NCBI RefSeq assembly: GCF_020382885.2
Contig: NC_058513.1
Coordinates: 8,775,774 to 8,839,773 of the forward strand
Reading direction: 5' to 3'
Source: Scatophagus argus
Taxonomy: Eukaryota > Chordata > Actinopteri > Scatophagidae
DNA length: 64,000 nt
Part shown: piece by piece, positions 53,501 to 64,000 of the stretch
Position numbering within the stretch: the stretch's first letter is position 1
Layout: each line of letters starts with the position of its first letter
Made by a program: the position numbers and the translations under genes
The notes under the pieces: generated by a model
What the model was told of the DNA's origin: nothing
Databases searched by the model: none
Seen by the model: the letters and a program-made list of their open reading frames with translations, nothing else

Positions 53501-54823
53501 CAGGCACTAAGCTGCCACTGAATGTGAGCTGTTTTTCTGTGATAAGGCACTGTTTACTGTCAACAAACAGTGGAGATGTTGTTGCAATATGGCTGTACTG
53601 TCTGACTAAAGGATTTGTCTTTGTTTCTCAGGCTGCAGCAGCTGGATGAGGAGAACAGTGAGCTGAGGTCATGTGTCCCTTGTCTTCGAGCAAACATCGA
53701 GAGACTAGAGGAGGTGAGTGCAATGGTAGCGCAGCTCCTGGTTTGTCTTGTTTCCTCATGCTCTTACTACAATCTTAATCATAAGTCTTAACACTCCTCT
53801 TCATGCTCACTTTTTCTAAATTTTCCAGGAAAAGATGAAGCTGCAGGATGAGACAGAAGCTATGTCCGACAGGCTGCAGGAGGAGATGGAGTCCCGCAGG
53901 AAGATGGCTGACAAACTGAGCCATGAGCGCCATCTGAGCCAGAAGGAGAAGGAGTCCACTCAGGAGGTGGGACTGGTTTTTCTATGTACAAAATAAACGG
54001 GCATCTGTGTCCAAAATATATGATAGCACTGAGTTGACAATATCATTATCATGTGTCACATGATCCCGACTAAATTAGGTCTAATCACATATTTTTGCGT
54101 TAAAACGTTACTTTAAAAGACTCCTAAAGACTTTTACTAACTGATGTTTTTTGATTTGTATGTGCCTCAGCTCATTGAAGACTTGCGTAAACAACTCGAG
54201 CACCTACAGCTGTACAAGCTGGAGGCCGAAGCGAAGAGAGGACGCACACCTGGCGCAGGGCTGCAGGAATATCAGACCCGCACCCGCGAAGCTGAGCTGG
54301 AGCAGGAGATCAAACGACTCAAACAGGTTGCGCACATGCTCTCAGACATTTTCTGCCTCTTCATTTTATGCAGCGTTTTCTCATTTACTGCTTTAAACAG
54401 ACTGGTTTGAAGCAGAAGAATTATTTTGGATCAGGCCTGTAATTTTCTATAATGCGTTGTATTTGACTTAACCTCTCCAGGACAACCGCAGCCTGAAGGA
54501 GCAGAACGACGAGTTAAACGGGCAGATTATCAACCTGAGCATCCAGGGAGCAAAGAACTTGATGTCGGCCTCCTTCTCCGACTCCCTGGCAGCTGAGATC
54601 AACTCCGTGTCTCGTGCAGAGGTAGGTTTAGAAAATATGTCATCAAAGATAATGACAGATCACCTGACAATTATTTCAGCTCCACTGACTTGCTCTTCTG
54701 TGTTTCCAGTTGATGGAGGCTATCCACAAACAGGAGGAGATCAACTACAGACTCCAGGATTACATTGACAAAATCATTGTGGCCATCATGGAGTCCAACC
54801 CCTCCATCCTGGAAGTCAAATAG
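30953..54823 (+). CDS. rab11fip3: RAB11FIP3, Rab11 family-interacting protein 3 (class II FIP)
   Basis: Fourteen exons: 30953-32587, 39176-39269, 42199-42275, 45855-46027, 49153-49359, 51317-51454, 52445-52480, 52626-52719, 52913-53157, 53632-53713, 53829-53966, 54171-54326, 54481-54621, 54710-54823. Every junction is GT-AG and in frame, giving 1109 residues (human about 756). Order: an acidic Ser-rich N-terminus (1 to about 510); EF-hand 1 with canonical loop DQDGDGFVRVEE (522-533); a degenerate EF-hand 2 (554-565); the signature SAYLGSESTYSECETFTDED; a long coiled coil from about 819; and the C-terminal Rab11-binding domain with Tyr1090-Ile1091-Asp1092, equivalent to human Tyr737-Ile738-Asp739, ending PSILEVK. 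The family links Rab11 and Arf GTPases to recycling endosomes and carries membrane to the midbody in cytokinesis. The long N-terminus and the DECR2 neighbour favour FIP3 over FIP4. The in-frame TAA directly before the ATG fixes the start. Confidence 0.94.
32588..39175 (+). other. RAB11FIP3 intron 1
   Basis: About 6.6 kb starting GTGAGA and ending TTTAAG. It contains a short (AC)n tract (35467-35482). All open frames are short and give no recognisable protein, and no repeat family was identified. Confidence 0.7.
35467..35482. repeat. (AC)n microsatellite
   Basis: About eight AC units in RAB11FIP3 intron 1. Confidence 0.8.
39270..42198 (+). other. RAB11FIP3 intron 2
   Basis: About 2.9 kb, GTGAGT to CTGCAG. 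Nothing beyond short chance open frames was recognised. Confidence 0.7.
43010..43063 (-). mobile_element. 5'-truncated non-LTR retrotransposon tail
   Basis: Tandem AATCAG units lead into TTCCTTTATTAATCCCTGGA and GGGAAATTC. On the minus strand this is a short 3' end with a (GATTCT)n tail. I recognise it from memory as the common 3' end of a fish non-LTR element. Only the tail survives and the family name is uncertain. Confidence 0.55.
43185..43675 (-). mobile_element. Tc1/mariner deletion derivative with both terminal repeats
   Basis: The left end CACTATATAGACAAAAGTAT and the right end ATACCTTTGTTTATATAGTG are imperfect inverted repeats. The left copy is preceded by TA, the usual Tc1 target, and the right flank reads TG, probably a mutated TA. 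The 491-base interior carries a broken minus-strand piece of the transposase C-terminus (43651-43409) with DWPTQNPDLNPIQHL. Most of the transposase is deleted, so the copy is not autonomous. It lies in RAB11FIP3 intron 3. Confidence 0.85.
44152..44226 (+). other. Candidate 75-base cassette exon of RAB11FIP3
   Basis: The stretch follows a strong acceptor (TTTTTCCCTCAG) and ends at a strong donor (GGCGAG|GTGAGG). It is 25 codons, open in the frame of its neighbours, and both flanking exons have phase 0 here. Included, it would insert 25 residues starting VSGRKEFLSL between the EF-hands and the SAYLGSES motif. It is not in human FIP3 as I recall it, so it may be a species-specific or chance exon. 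Confidence 0.3.
46028..49152 (+). other. RAB11FIP3 intron 4
   Basis: About 3.1 kb, GTTCAT to CTCTCAG. It contains a T run of 17 bases (48691-48707). No repeat family or gene was recognised. Confidence 0.65.
48691..48707. repeat. Poly-T tract
   Basis: Uninterrupted T run in RAB11FIP3 intron 4. Confidence 0.85.
49360..51316 (+). other. RAB11FIP3 intron 5
   Basis: About 2.0 kb, GTATGA to TTCCAG, with a C/T-rich stretch before the acceptor. Nothing else was recognised. Confidence 0.65.
51317..51454 (+). other. rab11fip3: RAB11FIP3 exon 6, in-frame 138-base exon with a CxxC motif
   Basis: 46 codons flanked by introns of the same phase, so it can be skipped without a frameshift. It encodes FCSQCHKQISRLEDLSTRL, a Cys-x-x-Cys pair leading into a heptad-like segment. 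Skipping it would join exon 5 to SAGKRLSSKKVAR, which resembles the human FIP3 sequence around KRLSSKKVAR as I recall it. It is therefore a likely alternative exon. Confidence 0.6.
51455..52444 (+). other. RAB11FIP3 intron 6
   Basis: About 1.0 kb, GTAACA to CATCCAG. Nothing was recognised inside it. Confidence 0.65.
52445..52480 (+). other. rab11fip3: RAB11FIP3 36-base microexon
   Basis: Encodes the core of SAGKRLSSKKVAR and is required to keep the frame and the conserved KRLSSKKVAR motif. The acceptor is CCATCCAG and the donor GTAAGC. The basic stretch precedes the coiled coil. Confidence 0.85.
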
Positions 54824-57800
54824 ACACCATGCAGGCACACAGTGACTCCTCAGGCTGTTAAAATACTGCAGACTTGGCATAAAGAAAAGTACCAAGACAG
54901 GATGTTAAAAAACAAAATGTAAAAAAAAATCTAACATCTGTTTGGTGGGAAAACAAAAACAACGCACTCAACTCATCCACACACCTCAAAAAAGAAAAAT
55001 TTAAGCTTTCTAAGAAGTCCGTGGCAAAGCGGTTTTCAGTTATATATCCCTTGAGTCTGTGCTTTATCTGTGAGTGTATGTGTTAACCCTCCTGAGTACA
55101 CTTGGGTTCTGGTGACATCCATGTTATTTGGCCAGAGGGACCCGAGTCTCCCCCATTGAACGAATGAATACTTGTATCATATAGATTAGAAAAATCCCTC
55201 CTTCCCTTTCCAGAATCAACACGTCAGTGTTTGATTGAGCTATAACAAATCAGATAATTATACAGTACCGAAAGGCCTTAAATGAAAGGTGATCAAAAGT
55301 ATTCATTAATTCTGCGTACCACACATGCCTCATTTCAGTCAGTTACTGTTATGGGGATAGTGGTGGTGGTGGCGGCATGTGGGGAGGCTGTGAGCTCCTG
55401 AACCAGGCTGAATCGTGCTTGAATCACAAATGAGAAAAAGTCATATGAAGCATGGGCCAGGAGATCGGAGCGGCGATTTCTCTTTCGAATTTGTCTTGTG
55501 GTTTGTTCAGAGCTTGCTGTGCTGCCTACCAGTTAATATAAGGGTGTGTCCTGTTCTTTAAGCAAGTTCAGCTGTCTTTTCAGTGAACCCAAGTGAGGGA
55601 CATTTCCAGGTGCGGAGGAGGTGAAATGCCCGGAGGGTTTTTTTTTTTTGTGTGTGTGTGTGTGATAATTCCACTGAGACAAGGTCAGGAGGACTAATGT
55701 CCCAAGTTCGATGTCCCAAATGAAGGAACTGGGTAGTAGTATGATTTGCCTCATTTCTTTTTTTCTGTTTGTTTTGTTTTATTTTTAAACAATGAAACAG
55801 GGTCCTGGAGTTCAGGTGTGCTGGAAAGCTGGAAAAAAAAAGCTACTACATTTCCCATCACTCACTGACTCAAATTGTGGATAACTCCAATGCACAGTAT
55901 GTCATTTGTAGTGTAGACCAAGTACTGTAACTGACAAAATCTAACCTGCTCATACTCACAAGTTCACTTTGTAAGCGTTCTAAACACTTGAACTAAGCAT
56001 GAAGGGAAACTGATGAGTGATTATGGAAATTGTAGTATATTTTATTGTTGTTGTTTTGTACAGTACAGCCCACCTGACTCCAGTGTTCTCTTGCTGAGTG
56101 AAAGTAATGGGGAGCAAGTTTATCCAGGTAACAAACCTCTGTTTTTCCGCACATGTGACTGATTGTTGGAAAAAATTCTGACCTTGTGAATAATTGAATG
56201 GTTGTACTTTGCACTAAGTTTTGTTTTGATTTCATTATTGTTTTGTTAATAGAAAAAAAATGTTTATTTTGAAGGGATCAAATGATAAATGAAAATATTT
56301 GTTGAAGCCCATATGAAGATGATAGTGTGGGGGATTTGTTGATTCTGACATTCAGGCGAAGTTGAGGGCTGGTTTGAGTTGTATCCCACGCATGTTATTA
56401 ATGAAAAACACAAAACACTAATGTTTATGCCATATTGATTGGAAATATTCAATAATGCTGAAAAAAAGCAGCCATGTCTTAAGAAAAGTTTAATTCTCAT
56501 ATTCATACTGTGTTTTTTCAGCCATCAGTGGTTCCTGGGAGCCTTTTTGCTGGTTATTGGCAAGTTTTATCTTTTTTCCAGACCTGATCAACAGATATAA
56601 CACTGAGGAGACGTGGCGGACTTTGGTAGCAATAATGCTTGGCAAGAAATTGGACAGTGGTGGAGGGCAGATGAAACAAACCTGCTCTTTATTTCCCCTG
56701 CTGGAGCAGCATCTGCTTTTTCGAAGACGAATGGACCGACGCAGTCCTCACTGGTGCTGAGCAGCCGTCTCGCAGCGCTTTCTGACTCAGTAGCTGGACG
56801 CAAGCGTCGGGTTCACCAGCCAGACATCTTGATGGATTGAAAGTTGAGAGGGTAGTCGGCGGCGGTTGTTTTTATCCAAACAGCATGACATTCTGCACCA
56901 GAAGAATTCCTATTTCTCACCCTGTTCACCTCCGTCTCACTGCTCTGCTTCACCTGCCACTCCATGGAAAAAAATGGCCTTGGATGTAAATGACTTGTAC
57001 ATGTATAGTTTTTTCTACACTCATTCTAGATTCTAGGTATTTTTATAGTCAGAAGAAAAGAACATTTCTTCTTCTCGTCTTATGCTGAGAGACAGCTGCC
57101 TGTATTCTTCTCTAGCATGTAGCGTGTACAGTATCAGTTGTTGGTTTTTTTTTGGTTTGTTTATATCAACATACAGATATTTATTCATCATTTGACACAA
57201 ATGACAACGCACAGTCTGTGATGTGTTCTGCTGAACATATGTTTGTACATTTTTGAATTCGTGAGGGAGAGATTGATTTGCGGCGAATGAATTTGTGGGA
57301 GAATTTATCAAATCAAGGGAAATGTTCAAAGCAAAGTTGGGTTGTCTTTGGGTGACTCGCCACCGCGTGCAAAAGCTTGAATGCAACCTGCTCAGAATGG
57401 TCGTTTGTTGAGGTCATTGCACTCTCCCGTAACGTTGATGTTGCTGTGACCTCTTCAGGCTTCCGATATATGGCAGAGTCTGCAGTTTCTACTGTTGTCT
57501 TCCCAGATGGAGTCGGGTCCTGCATGGAAACACCTATTTTGTATTTATATCTCTGATTCACACCTGTGTTTTGACTGATAAATCATATGCTATAATTTGT
57601 ATCAGTGGAGCTGTAGGTTGTGAGACCTCATAATGTCAACAACACTTAAAACCTCATACCCAGGCTTGCTGAGTTCAGCTTCTAGCCTTTTATTGTGTCT
57701 GGAGGTTTGGTCCAACAGATTTAAAATTTCATTGTTTATGGTATTGAGCCCTTTTTTTTTCCTTTACAAAGAGGAAATGGGATGACACTCGAACACAGCA

Positions 57801-58632
57801 GGCTATAACAGACTTTATTCTCTCCCTGCTTCATATCTTCACGTCTGGATTTGACAGTTACAGAGATTGGAGACTAAAATGACTGGCAACAGAATAACTA
57901 GCAGTGAGATCACAGAGCTGATAAAACATTCCCTTTTAGCAGAGCTGAAGGTGATTGCACTTTAACAACATCCAAATTTCTGCTCTAAAAATGACCAAAG
58001 ACAGATGTTTCAACTTAAACTGATCTTTTAATCTATCAGGGTCAGCCACTATACTTTACAAACATAAATCAACAGACTCTGAGCTTACCCTTAAAAGAAT
58101 AAAAACTGGCCTGCTAGTTTAAACACTGTGCCTCTGTGTCTCAGACTTTGCTTCTGAACTAACCTGATGATGAGCCCTGGGGAAAGCACTGACCACATGA
58201 CTGTCAGTTTGTTAAATTATAAATGATGAAACCTAATCTTGTAGATATGAATTGTCATTTTTGTGAACTACTTTTTTCTTTCTCTCTCTCTCACTCACGC
58301 TCACTTCCTTTGTCCAAAGAACGTTTGCTGAAGGCACAAACATCACTACTGTAGTAGTGCATGGCTTGCCATTGTGTGACATGGGAAGATAAAAAGAGAA
58401 TATTGTAGAAAAGAGAAAGTTTAAATTTATTCCTATTTTCAAAGATAAATGTATAAATTATAACAGTATTGGTTACAGCTGTATATTATTTTTGAAGTTC
58501 CCCAAATGATCTAATCCTGTTAGTGGGGATATGTAATTTCAGTCATTGTAAAAAGAGAAAAATTTAAAGGTAAACAGTGAAAATAAGATTAGAAAAATAA
58601 ATGGAATAAAATAACCCTGTGTCTGGCTGTCA
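54824..58632 (+). other. RAB11FIP3 3' UTR and downstream spacer
   Basis: No coding gene was recognised. A T run followed by (TG)n lies at 55638-55664. A half-match to the ZNF143 motif (ACTACATTTCCCATCACTC) is at 55845-55863. AATAAA at 58098-58103 is one possible polyadenylation signal, implying a 3' UTR of about 3.3 kb. The real end is not resolvable. Confidence 0.4.
55638..55664. repeat. T run with (TG)n microsatellite
   Basis: About 12 T followed by about seven TG units, downstream of the RAB11FIP3 stop codon. Confidence 0.85.
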
Positions 58633-59014
58633 GTGGAGTGTTTCTGTGGGAATTCTTGCCCATTCATGCAGTAGAGCATTTGTGAGGTCAGGCACTGATG
58701 TTGGACCAAAAGGCCTGGCTCACAATCTCCGTTCCAGTTCATCCCAAAGGTGTTGGGTGGGGTTGAGGTCAGGACTCTGTGTGGGCCAGTCAAGTTCTTC
58801 CACACCAAACTCATCCAACCATGTCTTTATGGACTTTGCTTTGTGCACTGGGACACAGTCATGCTGGAATCGAAAAGCACCTTCAAACTGTTGCCACAAA
58901 GTTGGAAGCATAGCATTGTCCAAAATGTCTTGGTATGCTGAAGCATTAAGATTTCCCTTCACTGGAAAACAGCCCGTTAAAGAAGTGTGTCTGGTTACTT
59001 TTGTCTATGCAGTA
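58633..59014 (-). mobile_element. Truncated Tc1/mariner fragment
   Basis: The same family as the 43185 element: the plus strand shares GCAGTAGAGCATTTGTGAGG, and the minus strand encodes HDCVPVHKAKSIKTWLDEFG then DWPTQSPDLNPTQHLWDEL (within 58962-58720). The right end, ACTTTTGTCTATGCAGTA then TA, is a degraded terminal repeat. The opposite end is missing. Only a C-terminal transposase piece remains, so it is dead. Confidence 0.85.
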
Positions 59015-59830
59015 TACCTCATGCTGGGTCACTCTGCCTCCAACCTATCAGCCCCACCTGCAGGTTGTGGATATGTACTGCATGGACACTTGCGCTTTTT
59101 ACTCTACGGTGTCATAATCTTGTTTATATTTTCACCAGCTTTACTTATCGATACTATATTTACTTCAACAACTGCCATAAAGAAAATATGAAACCCATCT
59201 GTCCCCTAGCAGTAACCAAGTCAGCTGCTGGTGAGTATGAGAGTGCAGTAATAAGGTTTGTCATGAAACTTTACGAGGCACATTAGTGATACAATGTGTG
59301 ACAATCAAGATGAACAAAAAGAAAGAATTTGATTGACTTAGTAAATTCTAAATAGATGAATTGGTGGTTTAACAAAAATGAAATAATTAAAGCAAAAAGT
59401 CATGATGAAGGAACTGATCATTTTAATTCTGTGTGGGATTGCTGTTCACAATTTTTCAGATGTTACAGAAGCTATAAAAAGCTTGCTGCCCTTACTGTTT
59501 CTCATCACCTACACAGACTGTTACTAAGTTTACCATGTTCACTCATCGAGTCATGATGAGATGTTTATTGGACTCATATGACTGTTGAATTCTTAGTTTT
59601 AGTTGCTAAGGTAAATTTGGGGTGTATTGTAGGCTAACTCTCAAATCTACACTTGTATTTTTATTTGTTCCCGATCATGTTCGTTTATATACCGGTTGTC
59701 ATTTTTTGTTTGCCATAGCTGTTATATGTAAGACACATTTCTAAACTGAATAGTTCACAGATTCAGTTAGATATAAACAAATGATAAACTGATTGTGACA
59801 TAACAAGCGCCCAAAAGTGTTACAAAAAAC
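59015..59830. other. Spacer before TELO2
   Basis: AT-rich and without recognisable coding, repeat or RNA features. Short open frames here resemble nothing known to me. Confidence 0.4.
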
Positions 59831-60510
59831 CGTTGGTTTCTTGAATGCCGCACTGGTCAGATCCCCGCCCGGAATCTTAGCTCTCGCTCTTGTTCAGCAC
59901 GGGCGTATTTTGATGGAGCACAGCACAGAGTGCGAAGCATCATGCTGATCAAAACGCAAACTAATAATATGAACAGCAAATTTCACCTATAAAAGTGATA
60001 TTTGAAAGTCACAGCGAAGTAGTCTGCAGTCGCCGTTTAAGTTAATGTTATTTTTTTTTAATAAAGATGCCGAGGTGCGTATTAATTTTAACATGCTAAC
60101 AGTTTAAGCTAGTTCATTTGTAACTCATTAACTGAAAACTTATCGTTAAGCTAACGTGAATGAAAATGAACCTCTAGCACGACGTTGCCTAACAGTGGTA
60201 AAGGGAGAGTTCACCTAAAACACATTGAACTTCTTATCATCTGTACACCCAGAAAGGTTTGGTGTTATATGCTGTTATAACTGTTAGCTTAATTCATAAA
60301 GCTCTACATTTTTACATTGTAAAATACACTCAGCTGCTTATAAAGCTACTCACTTTGTTATAAAAAGAGAACTGTTGTTGTTCATTTTTGTGCACCGATA
60401 AATAGCTGGCACTTATGCCTTGGTAGAAACTGTTCAGTGTTGTTTCAGGGTGAAATGATCCTTATATGTTTTTGGTTATGAGGTAAATCAAGCTAGTTAC
60501 CATTTAAAAG
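59831..60510 (+). promoter_or_regulatory. telo2: Putative TELO2 promoter and 5' UTR
   Basis: A short GC-richer patch (about 59865-59920, with CCCCGCCCGG) precedes the gene. ATGCCGAG|GTGCGT at 60067-60074 looks like the end of a first exon with a good donor, and TTTAAAAG immediately before the main ATG could be its acceptor. That first exon is inferred from sequence only. Confidence 0.4.
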
Positions 60511-63500
60511 ATGGAATCCCTTGCCCCAAATGCTGAGGTTCGTCTAGCAGTGGCCCAGTGTTTCCGGACCCTCACTACATCCACAGATAATAAAGACATT
60601 ATCACCGCTCTTCAAACACTCCGCTCTTATTTGGATGATGGACCAGAGAGTAGAACCACTTCAGTTCAGCGGGCAGAGTTCAGGAGAGCTCACTTCACTC
60701 GCACCCTTCAGTTCCTCGTCAGCAACATCCAGGCGGACTGGATGCACGGGCTCACAGCAGCCCAGCGCGCAGAGCTGTGGGACGTCTTGTTCCTCAAAGG
60801 GCCTCCAGAGCAGGCGCTGCTGGTGCTGATAGAGGGAATAGGAGAGCTCAGGTAGGTGTTTTGGGCTAGGGAATGAGAGACATGTTTGTTATTTTGTCTA
60901 TTCACTAATTACTCTGTCTCTCCACCACAGACCCAGCATGAATCTAGACCACTTGGTCAGTATCACTGAAAAGTTCCTTCAGAGTGGTCGACTCGCTGAC
61001 CTGCTGTGGTCGTACTGTTTGGAGGCAGGGCCCTCTGACTCCCCTCAGCTCCGAGAGACACTTCTGGGACGTATTGTGGCGCTGCCGGACCTCATTGCCA
61101 ACAGGCTACATCTAAACAACAAGACCCTTTTTTTTCCTCAGCAGTACTACCCACTGCTGGCAACAGAGATACTCGCTGCACTGGAGCGGACCTGCCAAGC
61201 TCTCAAAGGTGAGGAAACATAAACTCATTGCAATAATGACAGTACACAGCTTTTGTGAAAATTTCATTATCGTGATGTCAAAATGAGCTTTTCTTACTCC
61301 GTCTGTTTGTTTGTCTTGTATGTTCAACAGATGGCACAAACTGCTCCTTGGCTTTTGTGGCTCAGACACTTGGAAAAGTGTGTATCCAGGGCCACAGTGG
61401 TGAGTTTAGTAACATTCTTTGGACAAAGTAGCTCTATAACTTCTGCATTTGGAAATTACAAAATTATAATTTACACACAAATTACCAACAAACAGAATTA
61501 TAAATGCAACAACAAGCATAAATTTGACATGTTTCATTTTTAGTCAGTTTATTATATTTTTTTTTTTTGTCTGTTATTTATTATATTTAATCTCTTCTTG
61601 GGGTAAATGTTACTTTGAGCGCCATGAATTCATTTGCTGACATTTTTAAGACCAAACTATTAATTGGTCCCTTGTTTCAATCTACAGGCGTGGTGCTGGC
61701 GGTGATGGCTCCTCGGCTGTCTGTCTGCACACTCTCAGACATGGTGTGGCAGAGGGTTTGCTGGAAGCTGCTGGAGGACGTTCCACAGCGCTGGCTGGAG
61801 AGCGTGCTCACTGGTCTGGTGCAGGCTGTCACTGGGTTAGAGCTTCAGTCATACGCATTTAAACAGCTAGCAGTTTATCTAACAAGTAGCTAACAGTTTT
61901 CTATCTGCCTACAATGACACCAGACTCTTGACTCTGTTTTCAGGCCAGGTGTTCTGGGCAGGATCATTGGGAATCTAGTCTTAACGAATAAAAAGGCCCG
62001 ATTTGTCATCACCCACAAACTGCTCTTACTACAGTACCAGTATGAGGTAATCAGATAACTTGCAGCCCGGCAGTAAACCATATGTGTATGTTGTAAAAGT
62101 CATACGAAGCATATGTTTTTCCAGACTCAAGTCTTGAGAACTGTTCTGGGTTACCTCGCAGCAGACAGAGAGCGAAGGCCCCTGCTCATTCAGGTGAGTG
62201 GATTAAGATGTTTAGCAGCCAAATAATATCATGTTATATATTATAATGATTTTGATGTGTGTTTTGTGCGTATGTGTTGCCAGGTGTTACGTTCTGTATC
62301 CCAGGCCTGGGCTAACCCCAGTGCAGTGAAGCACACACCACTAGAGCAGCAGCTGTATGTCAGCAAGGCCTTACTGCTGAGTGTGAGTCTGCTGAAAGAC
62401 AGTGAGCTTCAGGAGCTACGTTCAGGTACGAGAAACATGATGATGTTCAATGTCTCAGATCATTCAGTAAATCAACATAAAAATAGGGCATTTTGACAGC
62501 AGGAGTAAGACAGTATAAAGGATAATAAAGATTGTTGCTTTCAGCTCTCTTCTCTCTGTTGTGTGCCTCCTTTCTCAGACTTACTTCAGTGTATGCTGGG
62601 CGGCATGCAGAGCCACCTGGACAGCAGTGTGGTTCGCATCAGGCGTATGGGCATGGTGGTGGGAGAATGTCTGAGTGCTCGGATGGATATCAATGGCAGC
62701 AAGCTTAAATTTGAGGTACAGTCAATGTGGCAAGATACACTGTTGTCATATGACAACTGCCTGTTCAGCCTACGTGGTTTCAAAATACTTTATGCAATAC
62801 TGTAGAAATCATGTTTTCATGACATGATTGAGATGTTATTATGAGACCCGTGTCTTTTATTTTGCTGTGTTGTAGTATGATCAGGATGAGGAAACTCGAG
62901 AGCTCCTCTCTCTGATGACTCCCTGTGCTGGCGATGAATCAGAGGCTGAGCCTGTAAGCAGGTATGTGTTTTAATGCTTTGTAACTGTTTTAGGACGTTG
63001 GCCTATTTGTCAGCATTCCTGTGAGGTGGTGAAAGAATAAGGTCCGCTCTCATTTGTGGTTCCCAGCACGTGATAGTGTAATGCTCTGCGTTTGCATTTC
63101 AGAAATGTAACAAAACAACCCAGCTGATAAAAAACAAAGTCTAGTAGTTTTGTGTAGACTTTACACAAAATAAGTTACCATTATGAAGCATTACTGTCCC
63201 TATTTCTAGATGTTAATTAACTTCTAAGGACACATACTTCATGTAATCTCAGCAACTAATGATCAAATATCTAAAAATAAACTTATATCTGATTACCTAA
63301 ATGACTGGTTGTTTGTCACTACATATTTGTAAGCACTGATTTTATTGAAGAAAAGTTCTGTCATCTGCAGAGTTGATTCTCCGCAAGAGATCGATGACAC
63401 AACTCCATCTAATCCGACTGAATCATCTCAGCATGAGTCAGGACCTCAGCCAGACTCCGACCTGGACAGGTAAGTATTAGCTCTTCAGTTTAGTCAGTGA

Positions 63501-64000
63501 TGCTGATATATTAAGTGCCTTTGTGAGTCCTGACATGTTTTGTTGTCTTTGACCATGGCAGCGATGATGAGCTCACTCCTTACGATATGTCTGGCGATCA
63601 GGAAATAAGTAAAGCCTCCCCACCCCGCTACCTACGAGACTGTCTGGAAAGTATGGCTCCACAGATTCCATTTCATTAAACCTCACCTCCAAATGCGGTG
63701 TTGCTACCTCCAGCTCTAACATTTTCTTATCTGTCGACCCACCCAGCTTTAATTTCCTCTGAGGATGTGGGGCGCGTGGAGCTCGGTTTGCGAGCCGCTG
63801 AGGATTTGGTGAGGAAGAACGTTTTTGCAACCAGAGAGGTATGACAGTGACAGAAATTCTTTTTGAGCTGATTTTTCCTTACCTTGTTATCACTGACTGT
63901 AGCACAGGGATTTGAATATTTCCTGCTTTGCTACTTACAGATCACTTTTCGCACTATGGTTCACGTTTGTTTGTATGCCTTTTTCAGATCAGTGTCCAGA
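60511..64000 (+). CDS. telo2: TELO2, telomere length regulation protein TEL2 homologue (3' truncated by window)
   Basis: Thirteen exons seen: 60511-60851, 60931-61208, 61331-61399, 61688-61835, 61944-62046, 62125-62193, 62284-62425, 62579-62715, 62876-62961, 63371-63469, 63562-63650, 63747-63838, 63988 to the window end. They encode about 555 of the family's roughly 840 residues, all in frame. The start MESLAPNAEVRLAV parallels human MEPAPSEVRLAV. RETLLGRIVALPDLIANRL, QRVCWKLLEDVP, GNLV.TNKKARFVIT and PYDMSGD are family hallmarks. TEL2 is an alpha-solenoid scaffold that, with TTI1 and TTI2, brings newly made PIKK kinases (ATM, ATR, mTOR, DNA-PK) to the R2TP/HSP90 machinery. The acidic linker SDLDSDDE places serines at 487 and 491, the CK2 sites that recruit PIH1D1 in mammals. 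The C-terminal third lies outside the window. Confidence 0.95.

Noticed and set aside
55845-55863. A promoter marked by a ZNF143-like motif downstream of RAB11FIP3
   Set aside because: Only the first two thirds of the motif match, and no gene starts nearby.
56557-56840. Overlapping open frames on both strands in the RAB11FIP3 3' region
   Set aside because: No similarity to known proteins and no splice or start context. Probably untranslated sequence.
1-64000. CRISPR array, operon or bacterial mobile island
   Set aside because: The window is clearly vertebrate nuclear DNA with spliced genes. No spaced direct repeats or polycistronic layout were seen.

Overview
This is a gene-sparse stretch of animal nuclear DNA. 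It has long introns with GT-AG boundaries, (CA)n microsatellites and transposon fragments typical of ray-finned fish, so a teleost, probably percomorph-like, is the best reading. No prokaryotic, viral or plasmid features were seen. Five protein-coding genes could be assembled exon by exon. In each one every splice junction keeps the reading frame, and the joined protein matches a recognised vertebrate family along its length.

Layout, left to right. SBK1 (brain-type Ser/Thr kinase) is on the minus strand, 6406-15884, in 4 coding exons, and its first 12 codons lie about 6.9 kb from the rest. After about 2.9 kb of intergenic DNA come four genes on the plus strand: RDH13 (18908-22731, 7 exons, mitochondrial retinol dehydrogenase family), DECR2 (25297-28361, 8 exons, peroxisomal 2,4-dienoyl-CoA reductase ending in SAKL), RAB11FIP3 (30953-54823, 14 exons, Rab11/Arf effector with a very long acidic first exon) and TELO2 (60511 to the window end, 13 exons seen, C-terminal third missing). 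SBK1 and RDH13 are divergent. From memory, DECR2 and RAB11FIP3 are neighbours on human 16p13.3, where TELO2 also lies, so this is a conserved block with RDH13 and SBK1 brought alongside.

The genes do not form a pathway. RDH13 and DECR2 are both NADPH-dependent short-chain dehydrogenases, but from different subfamilies and for different organelles. RAB11FIP3 works in endosomal recycling and cytokinesis, and TELO2 in PIKK kinase assembly.

The non-coding DNA holds a compact Pol III promoter-like, tRNA-like element in DECR2 intron 1, two degraded Tc1-type transposon copies, a retrotransposon tail, two probable dispersed teleost repeats and several microsatellites. The most interesting items are candidate alternative exons in RAB11FIP3 (44152-44226 and 51317-51454), ZNF143/THAP11-like motifs upstream of both dehydrogenase genes, a GC-AG intron in RDH13, the remote SBK1 start exon and the tRNA-like element. 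No clearly new multi-gene system was found.
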